Positions 46,760 to 56,782 of a DNA stretch of 64,000 nucleotides are shown piece by piece. Each line of letters starts with the position of its first letter. Position 1 is the stretch's first letter. Source of the stretch: Thalassia testudinum. Its lineage: Eukaryota; Streptophyta; Magnoliopsida; Alismatales; Hydrocharitaceae. The stretch is from contig JAZHRO010000003.1 of the NCBI GenBank assembly GCA_037157565.1, positions 44,591,001 through 44,655,000 on the forward strand. The letters run 5' to 3'. Below the pieces are notes generated by a model, which was not told where the DNA came from, did not search any database, and saw only the letters and a program-made list of their open reading frames with translations. Both the position numbers and the translations under genes were made by a program.

Positions 46760-47660
46760 TGGTAAAAACCAATGTGCCCCAGAAAGGATCAGATGTCTTT
46801 GACCCAGCTAGTTATAGGGATTTTGGAAATCAGGTTCACTTTAGCTTGATCAACCTAGATGCCTTTTTAAGAGATGAGATGTCCCAGGACAAGTCCCTCA
46901 GGTACCATGAAGTGGCTCTTTTCCCAGGAAAGAACCAAATTCACGTCAATACACTGCCTGAGGATTTGGACCAAGTGCAGGAGGCAATCATCAAAAGATT
47001 CTCCAAATACCGAGAAGTCATCCATGAAGACCTCAAGGTATTCACCTACCATATCTGAGAATATGGCAAGCATGCATCGTTCAAAAGTAGCGGGTGCATT
47101 GCAGAGACCGAACGACATCCTTTGGAATGCATATGTCCCAAAGGGGCAGGTGAAGGTAGCTTCTCTTGGTCCTTAAAATGGATTGCAACTTGGTTATAAC
47201 CAGAGTACCCATCCAAAAAGCAGAAGAATCAATTTCCCACTAGTTTCTCGAGTATCTGATCAATGAACGGTAGTGGGAAATGATCCTTCATCATGGAGGA
47301 ATTTAGTCTTCTGTAATCAATGCAGACTCTCCACGAGTTTGCTATATGGGTCAGTATGGTTTCTCCGATTTCAGTTGTGATCATGGTGAGTCTTGCCTTC
47401 TTAGGCACAACTTGGATTGGACTCACCCATCGACTGTTGAAGATCGGGTAGATGATCCCTGCATCTAACCACTTGATGATCTTTTTCACGACATCGTACA
47501 GATTTGGATTTAGGCGTCTCTGCATTTCAGGGGATGGTCGTGAGCCCTCTTCAGTATAGATATGATGTGTGCAGTATGAGGGGCTGATGCCAGTTAGATC
47601 ATCAAGACTCCATCCAATGGCTCTCTGATGTTGATAGAGGATAGTAATCAAGCGTGTTTC
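46760..47660 (-). pseudogene. R5 reverse transcriptase (broken)
   Basis: An open stretch (47651-47229) holds IGWSLDDLTGISPSYCTHHI, WLDAGIIYPIFNSRWVSPIQ, VVPKKARLTMITTEIGET, WRVCIDYRRLNSSM and KDHFPLPFIDQILEKLV. A second (47118-46867) holds MSFGLCNAPATFERC and the catalytic VFMDDFSVFG. The two are separated by stop and frame changes around 47120-47228. The MPFG motif reads MSFG here. Confidence 0.88.
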
Positions 47661-48648
47661 CTAATCAGAGGTGAGTTGAGAGTTGATAATCATAGGAAAT
47701 GTCTGATTGGAACCCAAGAAGATGTATTTTAAATGATCGGGAAGAGGCTTTAATTCCATAACTGGGTTGTCAGCAGTAGTAGGTGGTTCAGGGTGGGTGT
47801 CGGGAGCAAAGGAGCTATGGCTGTGTCTTGGTTAGGTTCAGGCTCCTCAAATTATGGGTTTTGATGTTCTTGTGGTTGATAAAAAATAATTGGGTTTTCA
47901 TCGATACATGAGTTAACCATGGCCTCGATATCGTAAATTTGCTCAATAAATCTGCAATTAATTCCTTGTTGAGACTTAAAGATGTCGATCTTCAGTGTCT
48001 TGCTCCCAAATTTTAACTCAATTTGGCCCTCCTCACAATTAATATTGGCCCTAGCTATGGCCAGAAAAGGTCTTCCTAATATGATTGGTGTATTCTTCAA
48101 GTTCTCAGGAGCATCCATGTCTAAGACAATGAAATCCACGGGTAAGTAGAAATCGTGTACCATAACTATGACATCCTCGAGTACACCTTTTGGTGACTTA
48201 ATAGATCGATCAGCCAATTGCAAAGTCATCTCGGTCAGTTTATGTTTAGATTTCTCAAAGTGGTCTAGTAGGGATGTGGGTATCAAATTGATGGAAGCTT
48301 CTAGGTCCAAAAGGGCTTTGTCAAACTGTATATCACCAATAGCATAGGAGATCAGAGGGGTGCCCGGATCTTTTGCCTTAGGCGGGAGTTTGCTTAAAAT
48401 GATGGAGCTGGCTTGCTCCGATAGTATGATTCCTTTGATTCATGTCTTACACTTGGGTGTACACAAGTCTTTCAAGAATTGTGCGTAAGCCGGTATGTGG
48501 CGCATAGCATCCATCAAGGGGATGTTTATTTGGACCTGCTCAAAGAGCTTGACCAGGTCCTCAAGTGCCACGGGTTGAAGTTTCCATTTTCCTTTGGTTA
48601 AGTCCTCTGAAAATGAAACCTTTGTGGGTTCCTCTAGAATGGGTCCAG
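47661..48648 (-). pseudogene. R5 gag tail, protease and linker (broken)
   Basis: The minus strand carries LPPKAKDPGTPLIS, then the active site as DLEASINLIP, the conserved Gly of DLGAS being replaced by Glu, and VTLQLADRSIKSPKGVLEDV, DFIVLDMDAPENLKNTPIIL and GRPFLAIARANINCEEGQIE. R6 cuts the reading frame upstream at 48649, within the proline-rich gag-protease linker. Confidence 0.84.
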
Positions 48649-48879
48649 GTTCTTGATAAACACCAGTTTATCATCATTTTTATGCTTTAAAACTAACCTA
48701 GCTCTTAGGATTTTACTCCGCAAACGGGTTTTTGGGCTGCATTTAGGCATAAATTAGGATAGGCATGCATTGCATTTTTTATTGTCATTTTAATGAGTTT
48801 TAGTGAGTGTTAGGGATGTACAGATGCACAGATCCCTAAAACCCTAGCACTCAAGAAGGCAAATGGTGAAGGAGAAGCC

Positions 48880-49600
48880 CAGACTAGCTGGAACTCAGCC
48901 TAATCCAGCTCACCTCAGCTTGATCCAGCTCACCTCAGCTTGATCCAGCTCACCATAGCTGGAACCTAGCTTACTTGAACTAGGGTTAGCTCATCCCAGC
49001 TCCATTCAGCTAATCTCAGCTGGATGGCAGCTCAAGAGAGTTCACCTTAGCTCACCCTAGCTCAAGTCAGCTCAGATCCAGCTCAACTTAGCTGAGTCTA
49101 GCTCACCTCAGCTCCCACTAGTTCACAGGGAGCTCTAGCTAGCTCAGCTGAGTTGACAGGAGTTCACCCCAGCTCAGATCCAGCTACATCCAGCTCCCCT
49201 CAACTCCAGCCAGCTGAAGAAGAATTCATCTCAGCTCAGGAAGCTCAAGTCCAGCTCCCGGGGACTCAGCTTAGCTCAACTCAGTTGAGCTAAGCTACCT
49301 TAGCTGCCTCAACCAGCTTGATTCTCCCCGAGAGCACCAGACCCAGCTCACCTTAGCTCAGTATGGTAGAAGCTAGCTTACCTTAACTCGGCTTAGTAGC
49401 TAGCAAAGAACTAGCAAGCTAAGCCAGCTAGAATAGCTCCATGCCAGCCTCTTCAGCAGCAGCCAGCTCCAAATTTTAGCTCCAGACTTCTCCTCAGCTC
49501 CTCCCTCCAAACCCTAGCTCCAACACCTTCTCCTCTACTCCTCCATTAGCTAAGCTAGCTTAGCTTAGCTTAGCTTAGCTTAACTATGCTCCAACTTCCT
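48880..49600 (+). repeat. AGCT-rich degenerate array in R6
   Basis: Dozens of AGCT palindromes, mostly in CAGCTCACCT- or TAGCTCA-like words. Three direct 20-bp units of the form TGATCCAGCTCACCTCAGCT occupy 48901-48960, and a TTAGC pentamer run lies at 49557-49582. It lies entirely upstream of the TATA box, so in U3. Confidence 0.8.
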
Positions 49601-50039
49601 TGGCTTGTACCACCCCAAAAACCCACCTACCAACTCCACCCAACTAGCTCCACCTAAGCTCCACATAAGCTAACCTACTTGGCACCAACCTAACCTACCC
49701 ACCACCTCCAAAAGACACCTAAAAGTTGCGCCAAAAACTACCCATAACCACCCCTTAGTGGCGCCACTTTTCCCTCCAAAATCTCCCCTCATCTCCACCA
49801 CACAATCTCCCTTGAACTCATCTCCACCATCCACCTAACCCCCCTTCTAGAAGACCCCATGTTGGCGCCAACATGGTGGTGTCTCTCCACCACCAAAAGA
49901 CACCAACACCACCATAACCACCCCCTTTAACACCCCTTGGGGTGGCGCCAACTAACCCTAGCCATAGGATCACCAACCACCCTCATCCTTCCATCCTAGC
50001 CGTCCATTTCAAGGGGTACCTTAACCCCCCATCCTACCC

Positions 50040-50047
50040 TATAAAAA
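50040..50047 (+). promoter_or_regulatory. TATA box, R6
   Basis: TATAAAAA followed by GACC, like the R3 TATA box. Confidence 0.65.
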
Positions 50048-50951
50048 GACCACTACCCACCACCATTCAAGCCATCCTTGGATAGCCATTTCACTCTCAT
50101 ATTCCACCAAGAATCCCACGTCCAAGAGAGAAGAAGAAGAAGAAGATTAAGGGGATATTCTGTCCCCTTGGTGCCTTCCCCTCTTCCCTTCTCTCTTGGG
50201 TCACGCCAGCCAAAGGAGAAGCCAGGCAAGGAAGATCTTGGAGGAGATCTTGAAGGTGGTCACGCCACCTTGGAGGAGTTTTAAGGTTGGTGCACGCCCA
50301 CCCCTTTGGAGAGAGCATTAAAGGTGGTAGCTTCCACCTTGGAGGAGCTCTCAAGGAAGGAGAAGAAGGAGGCCCTCTTTTCAAGCCAAGGAGCAGCTAG
50401 GCTTGGAGCAAGAAGACAACCTTCTTCACCATTGTTACAAGAGGATTTGTGTTTCTTTTCTTGCTTTTAAATTGTTCAATTCTAGTATAAGCTTTCCTCT
50501 ACTTGTCCTTGAAAAGAACACTCATTCTACTCAATCAAAAATTGCCTTCTTTTAAGCTTTTTATTGCAGTTGTTTGTTTTGGTTCTAGCACTTATTTCAC
50601 CTCTTCTTCCTAATTACCCTAGGCCTACACTTGCCTAGAGTGAGCTTAGGAAGAAGATATTTCTATCTTTTAGATTTTTAATCATTTGTAGGTGTTAGTT
50701 CTTTTCGCTACAATCTGCCGTTTGCCCTCGTCTTTTCAAAATACAAAAAAATTACATATTGAAAAATATTAAAAAGAAAGTTGAGATTGTGTTCCAAGCA
50801 AGAGAATCATTATTGCAATTTTTGCCTCCTTGGACGACCCTAGATACTCCCCTATCTAGGATATAAATTTTAAAAGCGAAAGCGGATTCGCGTGTTACAA
50901 CGACGTTAAAAAACTGCTTTTACAAATCACGCATATTTCGCTATCAGTTCT

Positions 50952-52667
50952 CGATCTGGGATAGGGGTATTCTAGAAGACTAACCTAGGGTTTGGGTTTA
51001 CATTACCAGGCTGGGAGCTCTTGGATAAGGTGGGTCCTATGTTGCTTTGTCACTACGAGTAGTGCCTGGTTCTGGGTTGGTGTGGGCAAAAGAGGTGATT
51101 TCTGCTGATAACTTGTGTATAATGTCAAAGCCTCCATCTAGTTTGGTGGAGTAGAAGGGGCCTGATAGACACAGTGAGCTTGGCCCTGAGTTGGGTTCAT
51201 AACGTGCCTCTAGTTCAGCACATTATTCAAGTTAGGCAGATGTTGCGAACGAAGTGCACCAGGTTGGTGGGGATTTTCCATCTGGGTGAGTTGATTGTGA
51301 ACCTCTGTGATCTCGTCTTTGTGCTATTTTTGCATAGCCGCATTCATTTTCTGAATGTCAGCCAGAGTCTGAAGGATAAGAGTCATCTGATCTTCGTGAG
51401 TTGGCCCAGATTGATAAGTTGGGCTTGGCCGAGGCTGAGGTGGCTGATATGGATGAGACACTTGTGGTCGGGGCTGATATTAAGGTCTCTGATTTTGATT
51501 GTTCCTTGACCATGTAAAATTAGGATGATTACGCCATCCAGGGTTGTAGGTGTTTGAGAATGGATCATTTTGGATGGCATTAAGGTCCTCGCAGGTCTTA
51601 GGAGCCTTAGAAAAAGTCAGAATATGAGGGTTTAGAGTTTGCCCAACTAGAATAGGTGAGTACAGAGTTTCCTCCGAGCCCAGGATCAGATGGGGGTGGA
51701 TACAGGTCCATCCCTTGAGGAGATCAGTGGTAGATGTTATGCACAGCCTCCTTTCCAAAGGGTAGTTGCACGAACGGGTTTTGCGTAGAGGTGGCTCGCT
51801 GCAGGTGTCGAGTCAGCTCATCCACCTTCTTCTCAATAGTAGAGACCTTGTCCAGGCAATTGGTCATCAGTTCTAAGTCGATGGAAGAGGCAGGCCCTGC
51901 GTCCCATGCGCTCCCCTTGGATTCGTCAATGTACGGGCATTCATCCGGTCGAACATGCCCATGGATTCATTATTGATGGAGTTCTCACACATGTTCTCGA
52001 GAATGTCTCACACGGTGTCTTCATGTTGACCCATGATGTTTCCTCCATAGGTCACATTGACGAATAATTGAATATCCTCATGGAGTCCTTGGTAAAAAGA
52101 CTAGACTTGTTCCCATTTAGGAACTTCGTGGTGGGGGCACTTTCGCATGAGATCCATAAAATAATCCCATGCCTCGTGAAGAGATTCTCTTGCTTGATGC
52201 GTGCAATGCGTGATCTGGTGCCATAGAGCATTTGTCCGACCAACAAGGAAGAACTTTTTCAGAAACTCGGATTGTAGTTCCATCCATGTGTTGATTGGAT
52301 GCATTTGGGTTTGGTACCAATAAGTAGCCTTGTCCATGAGAGAGGAGAACATTTTCATGAGCAACATATCCCGATTTTGAGCTTCAGTCCCGAAGGTTTG
52401 GGCCAAGAGCTTGAGTTGCTTGATATGCTAGAAAGGATCCTTGGAATTACGCCCATGGAATTTGGGGATATCATGAATCATGTTGGTCTTGAGTTTAGTA
52501 TCAGGACCTCCAGCTAGGATTTGGACTCGAGGTTCGATCACCACCGCAGTGGGATTGTAATGATCTCACATCATAGGACACTGCAGTGGGTTCATAAAGG
52601 CTTAGAATAGATTGTTGAGGCACTGAAGCTGATTCTCAAGATTATTTTCTTCTACTGTTTGCTCCAT
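50952..52667 (-). pseudogene. R5 gag (broken)
   Basis: The ATG at 52667 opens MEQTVEENNLENQLQCLNNLF, then TAA; a TGA follows after PLQCPMM. The gag core is clear: EPRVQI, MAQTFGTEAQNRDMLLMKMF, DKATYWYQTQMHPINTWMEL, FLKKFFLVGRTNALWHQITH, SLHEAWDYFMDLMRKCPHHE. A Pro/Tyr-rich tail is at 51480-51758. Both early stops fall where R2 keeps Gln or where a one-base C-to-T change restores sense. Confidence 0.85.
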
Positions 52668-53769
52668 GATGATGGATAAAGGAGAGCTAGGTTCAAATGA
52701 ATCAGAAGAGATATCGATCTGCTTGGGTTGTTGCACAAACAAGGAGGTCAAGGCTTGGCCTCAACGGGAATGAATAGCTAATGGAGGCCTCAAGGGTGGT
52801 CTTAGAGACCTCCTCCCGAACATGCACTGATGGATAAGATGAGGGATAGAATGTGATGGACGCAATCAAGACACCCAAAAATTTTGGATGACTGTAGAGG
52901 TTCGGGGCGGATGATACCCCAAAGTTAGAAAGCTGTCCACCTGAGAATTTCCTTGGCATCCAGAGTGTGAGAGTCCCGCAAAGACCCCTACACGGTAGAA
53001 CACCCCCACAAGTTATAGGGTTTCCCCCACCCGACCTCTCTTGTCACTGAGGATCCAGGTAGACCAGAATGGGGACTTGACCTCTTTAGTCTACCAGTTT
53101 TAATTTAAGAGCAAAGGTGCTTAAGATTTCACTTGACCATTAAGATGTTTTTGTGCAAAGTGACCTAATTTGAAGATTGGTTAACCCAACAAGGTGGTTC
53201 AACTTCACCTGTTTTGTCCCTTGAAAAATTTAGGTCCCTCTTTTAGTGTTCAAATGAGATTAAGAGCCTGATTTTAGGGTTTGCTTGAATAGATCAATTC
53301 AACCAAGGCTTAGGCACACACTGTTCGGGAAGGTTAATTCTTGATTAAGCAAGTGTCTCTAAAACCCTAAACTGGAAACCCTAATTGGCTCTGATTGGTC
53401 CAATTTAATTCGTCCAAAATGTGGTACCTAGGGCTCAAGCAAGAAGGTGATAGCCCTAGATACCTTAAGCCCAAGTAGGTGCACAAATCAAGGTTGGGAT
53501 GTTGTCTAAATAGAATGCATCAAATCAAGCAACTTTATGATTAATCTAAGAATAGAATGCAAGTTGAACCTAATTAATTTGTTTCCTCTTTTATCTTTTT
53601 TTCAAAATCAGGGGTTTAGGGAAAAGGATGGAGTTTACCTACCCCTAGAGTGGCTGATGTGCGGCTGATCTTCCTCCAATGAATCCCTGAAACATATCAC
53701 AGTCAAAAGAGATAGAGCAAGTTAGTACCAAGTCGGATATTGCAATCAAGAGATCAAATTGCACGTTTC
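52668..53769 (-). other. R5 5' leader with conserved block
   Basis: The conserved block is at 52855-53095. Its inner hairpin reads CATCCAA/TTGGGTG in sense (52872-52890), keeping pairing through one G-U, and its outer stem GTCTACC/GGTAGAC (53058-53064, 53089-53095) is perfect. The rest is untranslated, with TTAGGG-like words shared with R2. Confidence 0.65.
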
Positions 53770-53787
53770 TCCCCGGCAATGGCGCCA
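53770..53787 (-). other. R5 primer-binding site (tRNA-Asp)
   Basis: The minus strand reads TGGCGCCATTGCCGGGGA, 17 of 18 matches to the tRNA-Asp complement, after a TTT spacer. Confidence 0.9.
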
Positions 53788-53790
53788 AAA

Positions 53791-53914
53791 TGTTATTCGC
53801 TCTGAATCGGGTTTTAAAAACCAATGCGTGTAGTATAGGTTGAATCAATGTGAAAAACATATAAAATTTATTACTCGAATATCAGAAATGAAGTCCTAGG
53901 TCGAACACAGGGAG
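53791..53914 (-). repeat. R5 5' LTR, terminal 124 bp before R7
   Basis: Matches 40417 onward (TGTTATTC, ATGCGTGTAGTATAG, TCAGAAATGAAGTCC). It stops at GGGAG (53910-53914), the target of R7. The remainder lies beyond the window. Confidence 0.92.
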
Positions 53915-56744
53915 TGAAATCGCTGGGTTCAACCGGGTTTTAGTTATAACATTGTAGTATAGCCGGTTACTACCAACATTTCAAATAAATAATTTTTTTA
54001 CTCGGAAAATAAAAGAGTTCCCGAGGTCGAACTCAGGGAGCAAGTTGTATTCTAGAGATATACATGTTTCTTTTACAAAAAGAAAGAGAGAGGGAAAGAA
54101 TTTGTTGTTTTCTCTTTGTTCTGCAGAGGGGATGCTTTTCTTTCTCTCTTTCTTTAGATCTCCTTCTTTCTCTCTGTTCTGCAGAGGTGATGTTCTTCTT
54201 CTGCAATGGTGATGCTCTTCTTCTTCTTCAGAGCTCCTTCTTCTTCGTTCTGCAGAGGTGATGCTCCTCTTCAGATCTCTTTCTTCTTCTTCCTTGGTTT
54301 CTGCCTTGACCTCTCTTCTTCTTTTTCTGCAATTGTGGTGACCCTTTCTCTTTTCCCTTTTCTTCTTTATGGCTGCAGAGCTTCTGCCTTCAGCTACTAA
54401 GTCTTCCTTTCTTCTTCTTCTGCTTTGGCTGTTGCTCTTCTTTTCTTCTTCAGCCTGCCTTCTTTCCTGCTCTGGCTGCTGACCTTCCGTCGTCTGACCC
54501 GGTGCTTAGGCGACTTAACTATGCATTTGCTACAGTGCAGCTCCTTCTTCTTCCGCGGGTCTTCTTCTTCGCCTGTGCCTGCACACTTCAGAGTTTTTCG
54601 TCAGAGGCAAAACCTACTCTACCCCCCTCCCCCCGCGTCTCTCTCTCTTTCTGAAACCACTCTTGGGAAAGCTCTCCCAGAGCTACCGGGTAATCGGGTT
54701 CGGGTCACGCCCGGGTCTAGGCCCACCGGGGTGCGTGGTGGGCGAGGAGTGCAGGTCAGTCTAAGTCGGGTCGGGTCAGGTCCGCGGGGCGTGAGCGCGG
54801 ACGAGACCGGGTAACCGGGCGGGTGTAAGGGGACCTCACCCCGTGTACTGAGGCAATAAGGCTAGTGCACGAAATCAATTTAAACAGTGGAACGGGTGTG
54901 AGGCTTACCGATGTGGGACTAAACGCAGACCGTTCCTCGCGTGCGCCTGCTGGGAGACCGCGGCCTGGCTTCTGCAGCTGCGGCTTCTATTTGCATAGGT
55001 TGCTGGCTGGCTGCCTTCGCAAGACTCCCCGTACTCCGCAGCAGCTGGAGACCTGGAGTCCTCAAGCCTGGAGCGCGGAAGAAGCTGCTTCAATGTGCGT
55101 TAATGGCGGTCGAACCTCAAAACCTGTCGGACACGAATATGGCCTCTCAGCCTAATCAAACCACTGGGGAACCTTCGCCGTGGCACGGCGAAGGTGAGGA
55201 GCTGCGCGGCAGGCCGCAAGGTGGTGTCTGGCGGCAGCCCTGGGTCGGACTGCAACCGGAGGAATGGGTTTGTTCGGGGGAGTGTTACGGAGGTGTGGAG
55301 TGGCAGTGGAGGGGCGGGGGGTGCTCAGTGTGATGAGGCGGAGGTTCGGTGAGGGTCGGCGAGCCATGTGGGTTGCTGAGGTGATGGGAGCGGCTCGCCG
55401 GAGGGTGGTCGGAGGCGAAGGGGGTGAAGGTGGTCAGGGTCGGTAGAGGGCTTAATTGAATAAATTGAAAGCGGGGAAAGAAAGAGGAGGAGAAGGGGAG
55501 TAGCTCTAGCTTACTTGCAGGGACGAAGGGGGAGGAACAGGGCGACAGTCGTATCGACTGTCGCCGGAGAAGACGATGCCCAGTGGGGGGAGGACGGCGG
55601 TGACGACGGGGCAGAGACAGCGCGCGCCGGTATTGCGCGACGCGGGAAGAGCAGGGGACGAAGTCTCTGCTGCTGGTATTGCGGCAGAGCGAAGAGGAGG
55701 AGGAGGAAGAACCGCCGGAGCTGGTGGGCGTCTGCCGGAGTGAGAAGAGAGGAAAGTTGGGGGTTTTCTCCGTCAGATCCGAGCTGGGAAGAATGGTGGA
55801 GCGACGGGGGGTATTTATAGGGATCAAACAGGGAGGAAGGCGGAGGGAGACGACGTGTCTCCCTCGCCGGAGGATGGCCGGAAGCAAGAACCCATACCGT
55901 CCGTGCGTTCGCACGGCCGGTATGGTGGGTTATAACGACCAGGGGGGTGTCCCTGCGACGGCTGACGACGCAGGGCACCCCCGGTTTACTTGCCAGGTCC
56001 CTCACCTCACCCTGCGCGGCGCCATGCTCCGCGCAAGGTCGCCGGAGCATGGTGCTGGCAGGTTTTGCAGGAGGGACCTGATTGCAAAGAACGAAGGAGA
56101 GTTAGGGGCCAAAATGCGAGGGTTCAAATGTTGAGGGCCAAAGAGTAAGTATATGAGGACCAAAGTGTAAAGTCGGTCAAGGAGGTTTCTTCTGAGGCTC
56201 AAGTTTTTATACATGAATAATTAGGACCTAAGGAATCTGATGGTGAATTTCATTTTCATATTAAACCTTGTTTGACCGGTCAATTTGCGCAAAAACCCAA
56301 ATTAAGTTATTAATTGGGCATGGTTCTCAATGTAGGTCAAAATGGGTTCTAAAGGCCAAATTGAAGGTTCTAAACCCTAGAGATTATTTTTCTATGAATT
56401 TTAGAGGGTTTATTCTATTTTTACTTTGCCTCGAACCTTGTGAATTGAAGTGGGTTGTTCTAGGGTTACAGATTATCATTTAGTTTCTTGGAAGTGCTGT
56501 AGCCCTTGCTAGATCATCTCATCCCACTTTTATTCTTATTAAGCTGCTTTGACCTATGTTTGGGCCCCGAATTACCCTGTATGCAGATTATACTGGTAAA
56601 ATTGCACTTTTACCCCTTATGACTTGTTTTCTTCTCAAACTCAGAATTCTCTGAGTTAAGCCTTTCCTTGAGATATGTAGGAGCTTTTATCCTTTGTATT
56701 AGGTCAAAATGAGCTAGTTATGGCTCATGATGAGGTTCTCATCA
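53915..56744 (-). repeat. R7 3' LTR
   Basis: The minus strand starts with the TGATGAG/CTCATCA hairpin (56728-56744) and ends CAGCGATTTCA (53915). 2830 bp. CT-rich tract (GA-rich in sense) at 54064-54560, CpG-rich segment at 54650-56010, a 23-bp quasi-palindrome at 55172-55194 and a TATA box at 55811. Sense and antisense ORFs of 130-209 codons overlap in the CpG-rich part but straddle the TATA box, so I treat them as non-genic. Confidence 0.95.
55811..55819 (-). promoter_or_regulatory. TATA box, R7 3' LTR
   Basis: The minus strand reads TATAAATAC, in the LTR position of the R2 and R4 boxes. Confidence 0.65.
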
Positions 56745-56782
56745 TACCCCCATGCCTAGGTTTTGCTAGTCCCTTAGCAAAA
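56745..56782 (-). other. R7 polypurine tract and pre-PPT hairpin
   Basis: GGCATGGGGGTA (minus strand of 56745-56756) abuts the LTR. Perfect arms TTTTGCTA/TAGCAAAA (56761-56782) lie just before it in sense, with the loop AGGGAC. Confidence 0.87.

Larger units (their letters stand above)
48654..50946 (+). mobile_element. R6: solo LTR in R5
   Basis: Starts TGATAAAC with a perfect terminal hairpin TGATAAAC/GTTTATCA (48654-48673), ends CGCTATCA, and is flanked by GTTCT duplications (48649-48653 and 50947-50951). It has no primer-binding site, polypurine tract or coding region. TATA box at 50040. 2293 bp. A long AGCT-rich array occupies 48880-49590. It arose by LTR-LTR recombination of a family not otherwise in the window. 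Confidence 0.92.
40417..53914 (-). mobile_element. R5: second old autonomous element, hosting a SINE, R6 and R7
   Basis: Minus orientation: 3' LTR at 40417-42967, 3' untranslated region, integrase, RNase H, RT, protease, gag, leader and primer-binding site, then a 5' LTR of which only 124 bp is seen before R7. A solo LTR (R6) splits the gag-protease linker, and a SINE lies in the 3' untranslated region. All coding parts are broken. Closest to R2 in sequence and layout. Confidence 0.92.

Noticed and set aside
48901..48960. CRISPR-like or satellite array
   Set aside because: Three adjacent 20-bp units without spacers, confined to one LTR.
55285..56050. Minus-strand ORFs of 209 and 179 codons, repeated at 62643-63408
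   Set aside because: They lie in both R7 LTRs, overlap in several frames of CpG-rich sequence, straddle the TATA box and show no domain.
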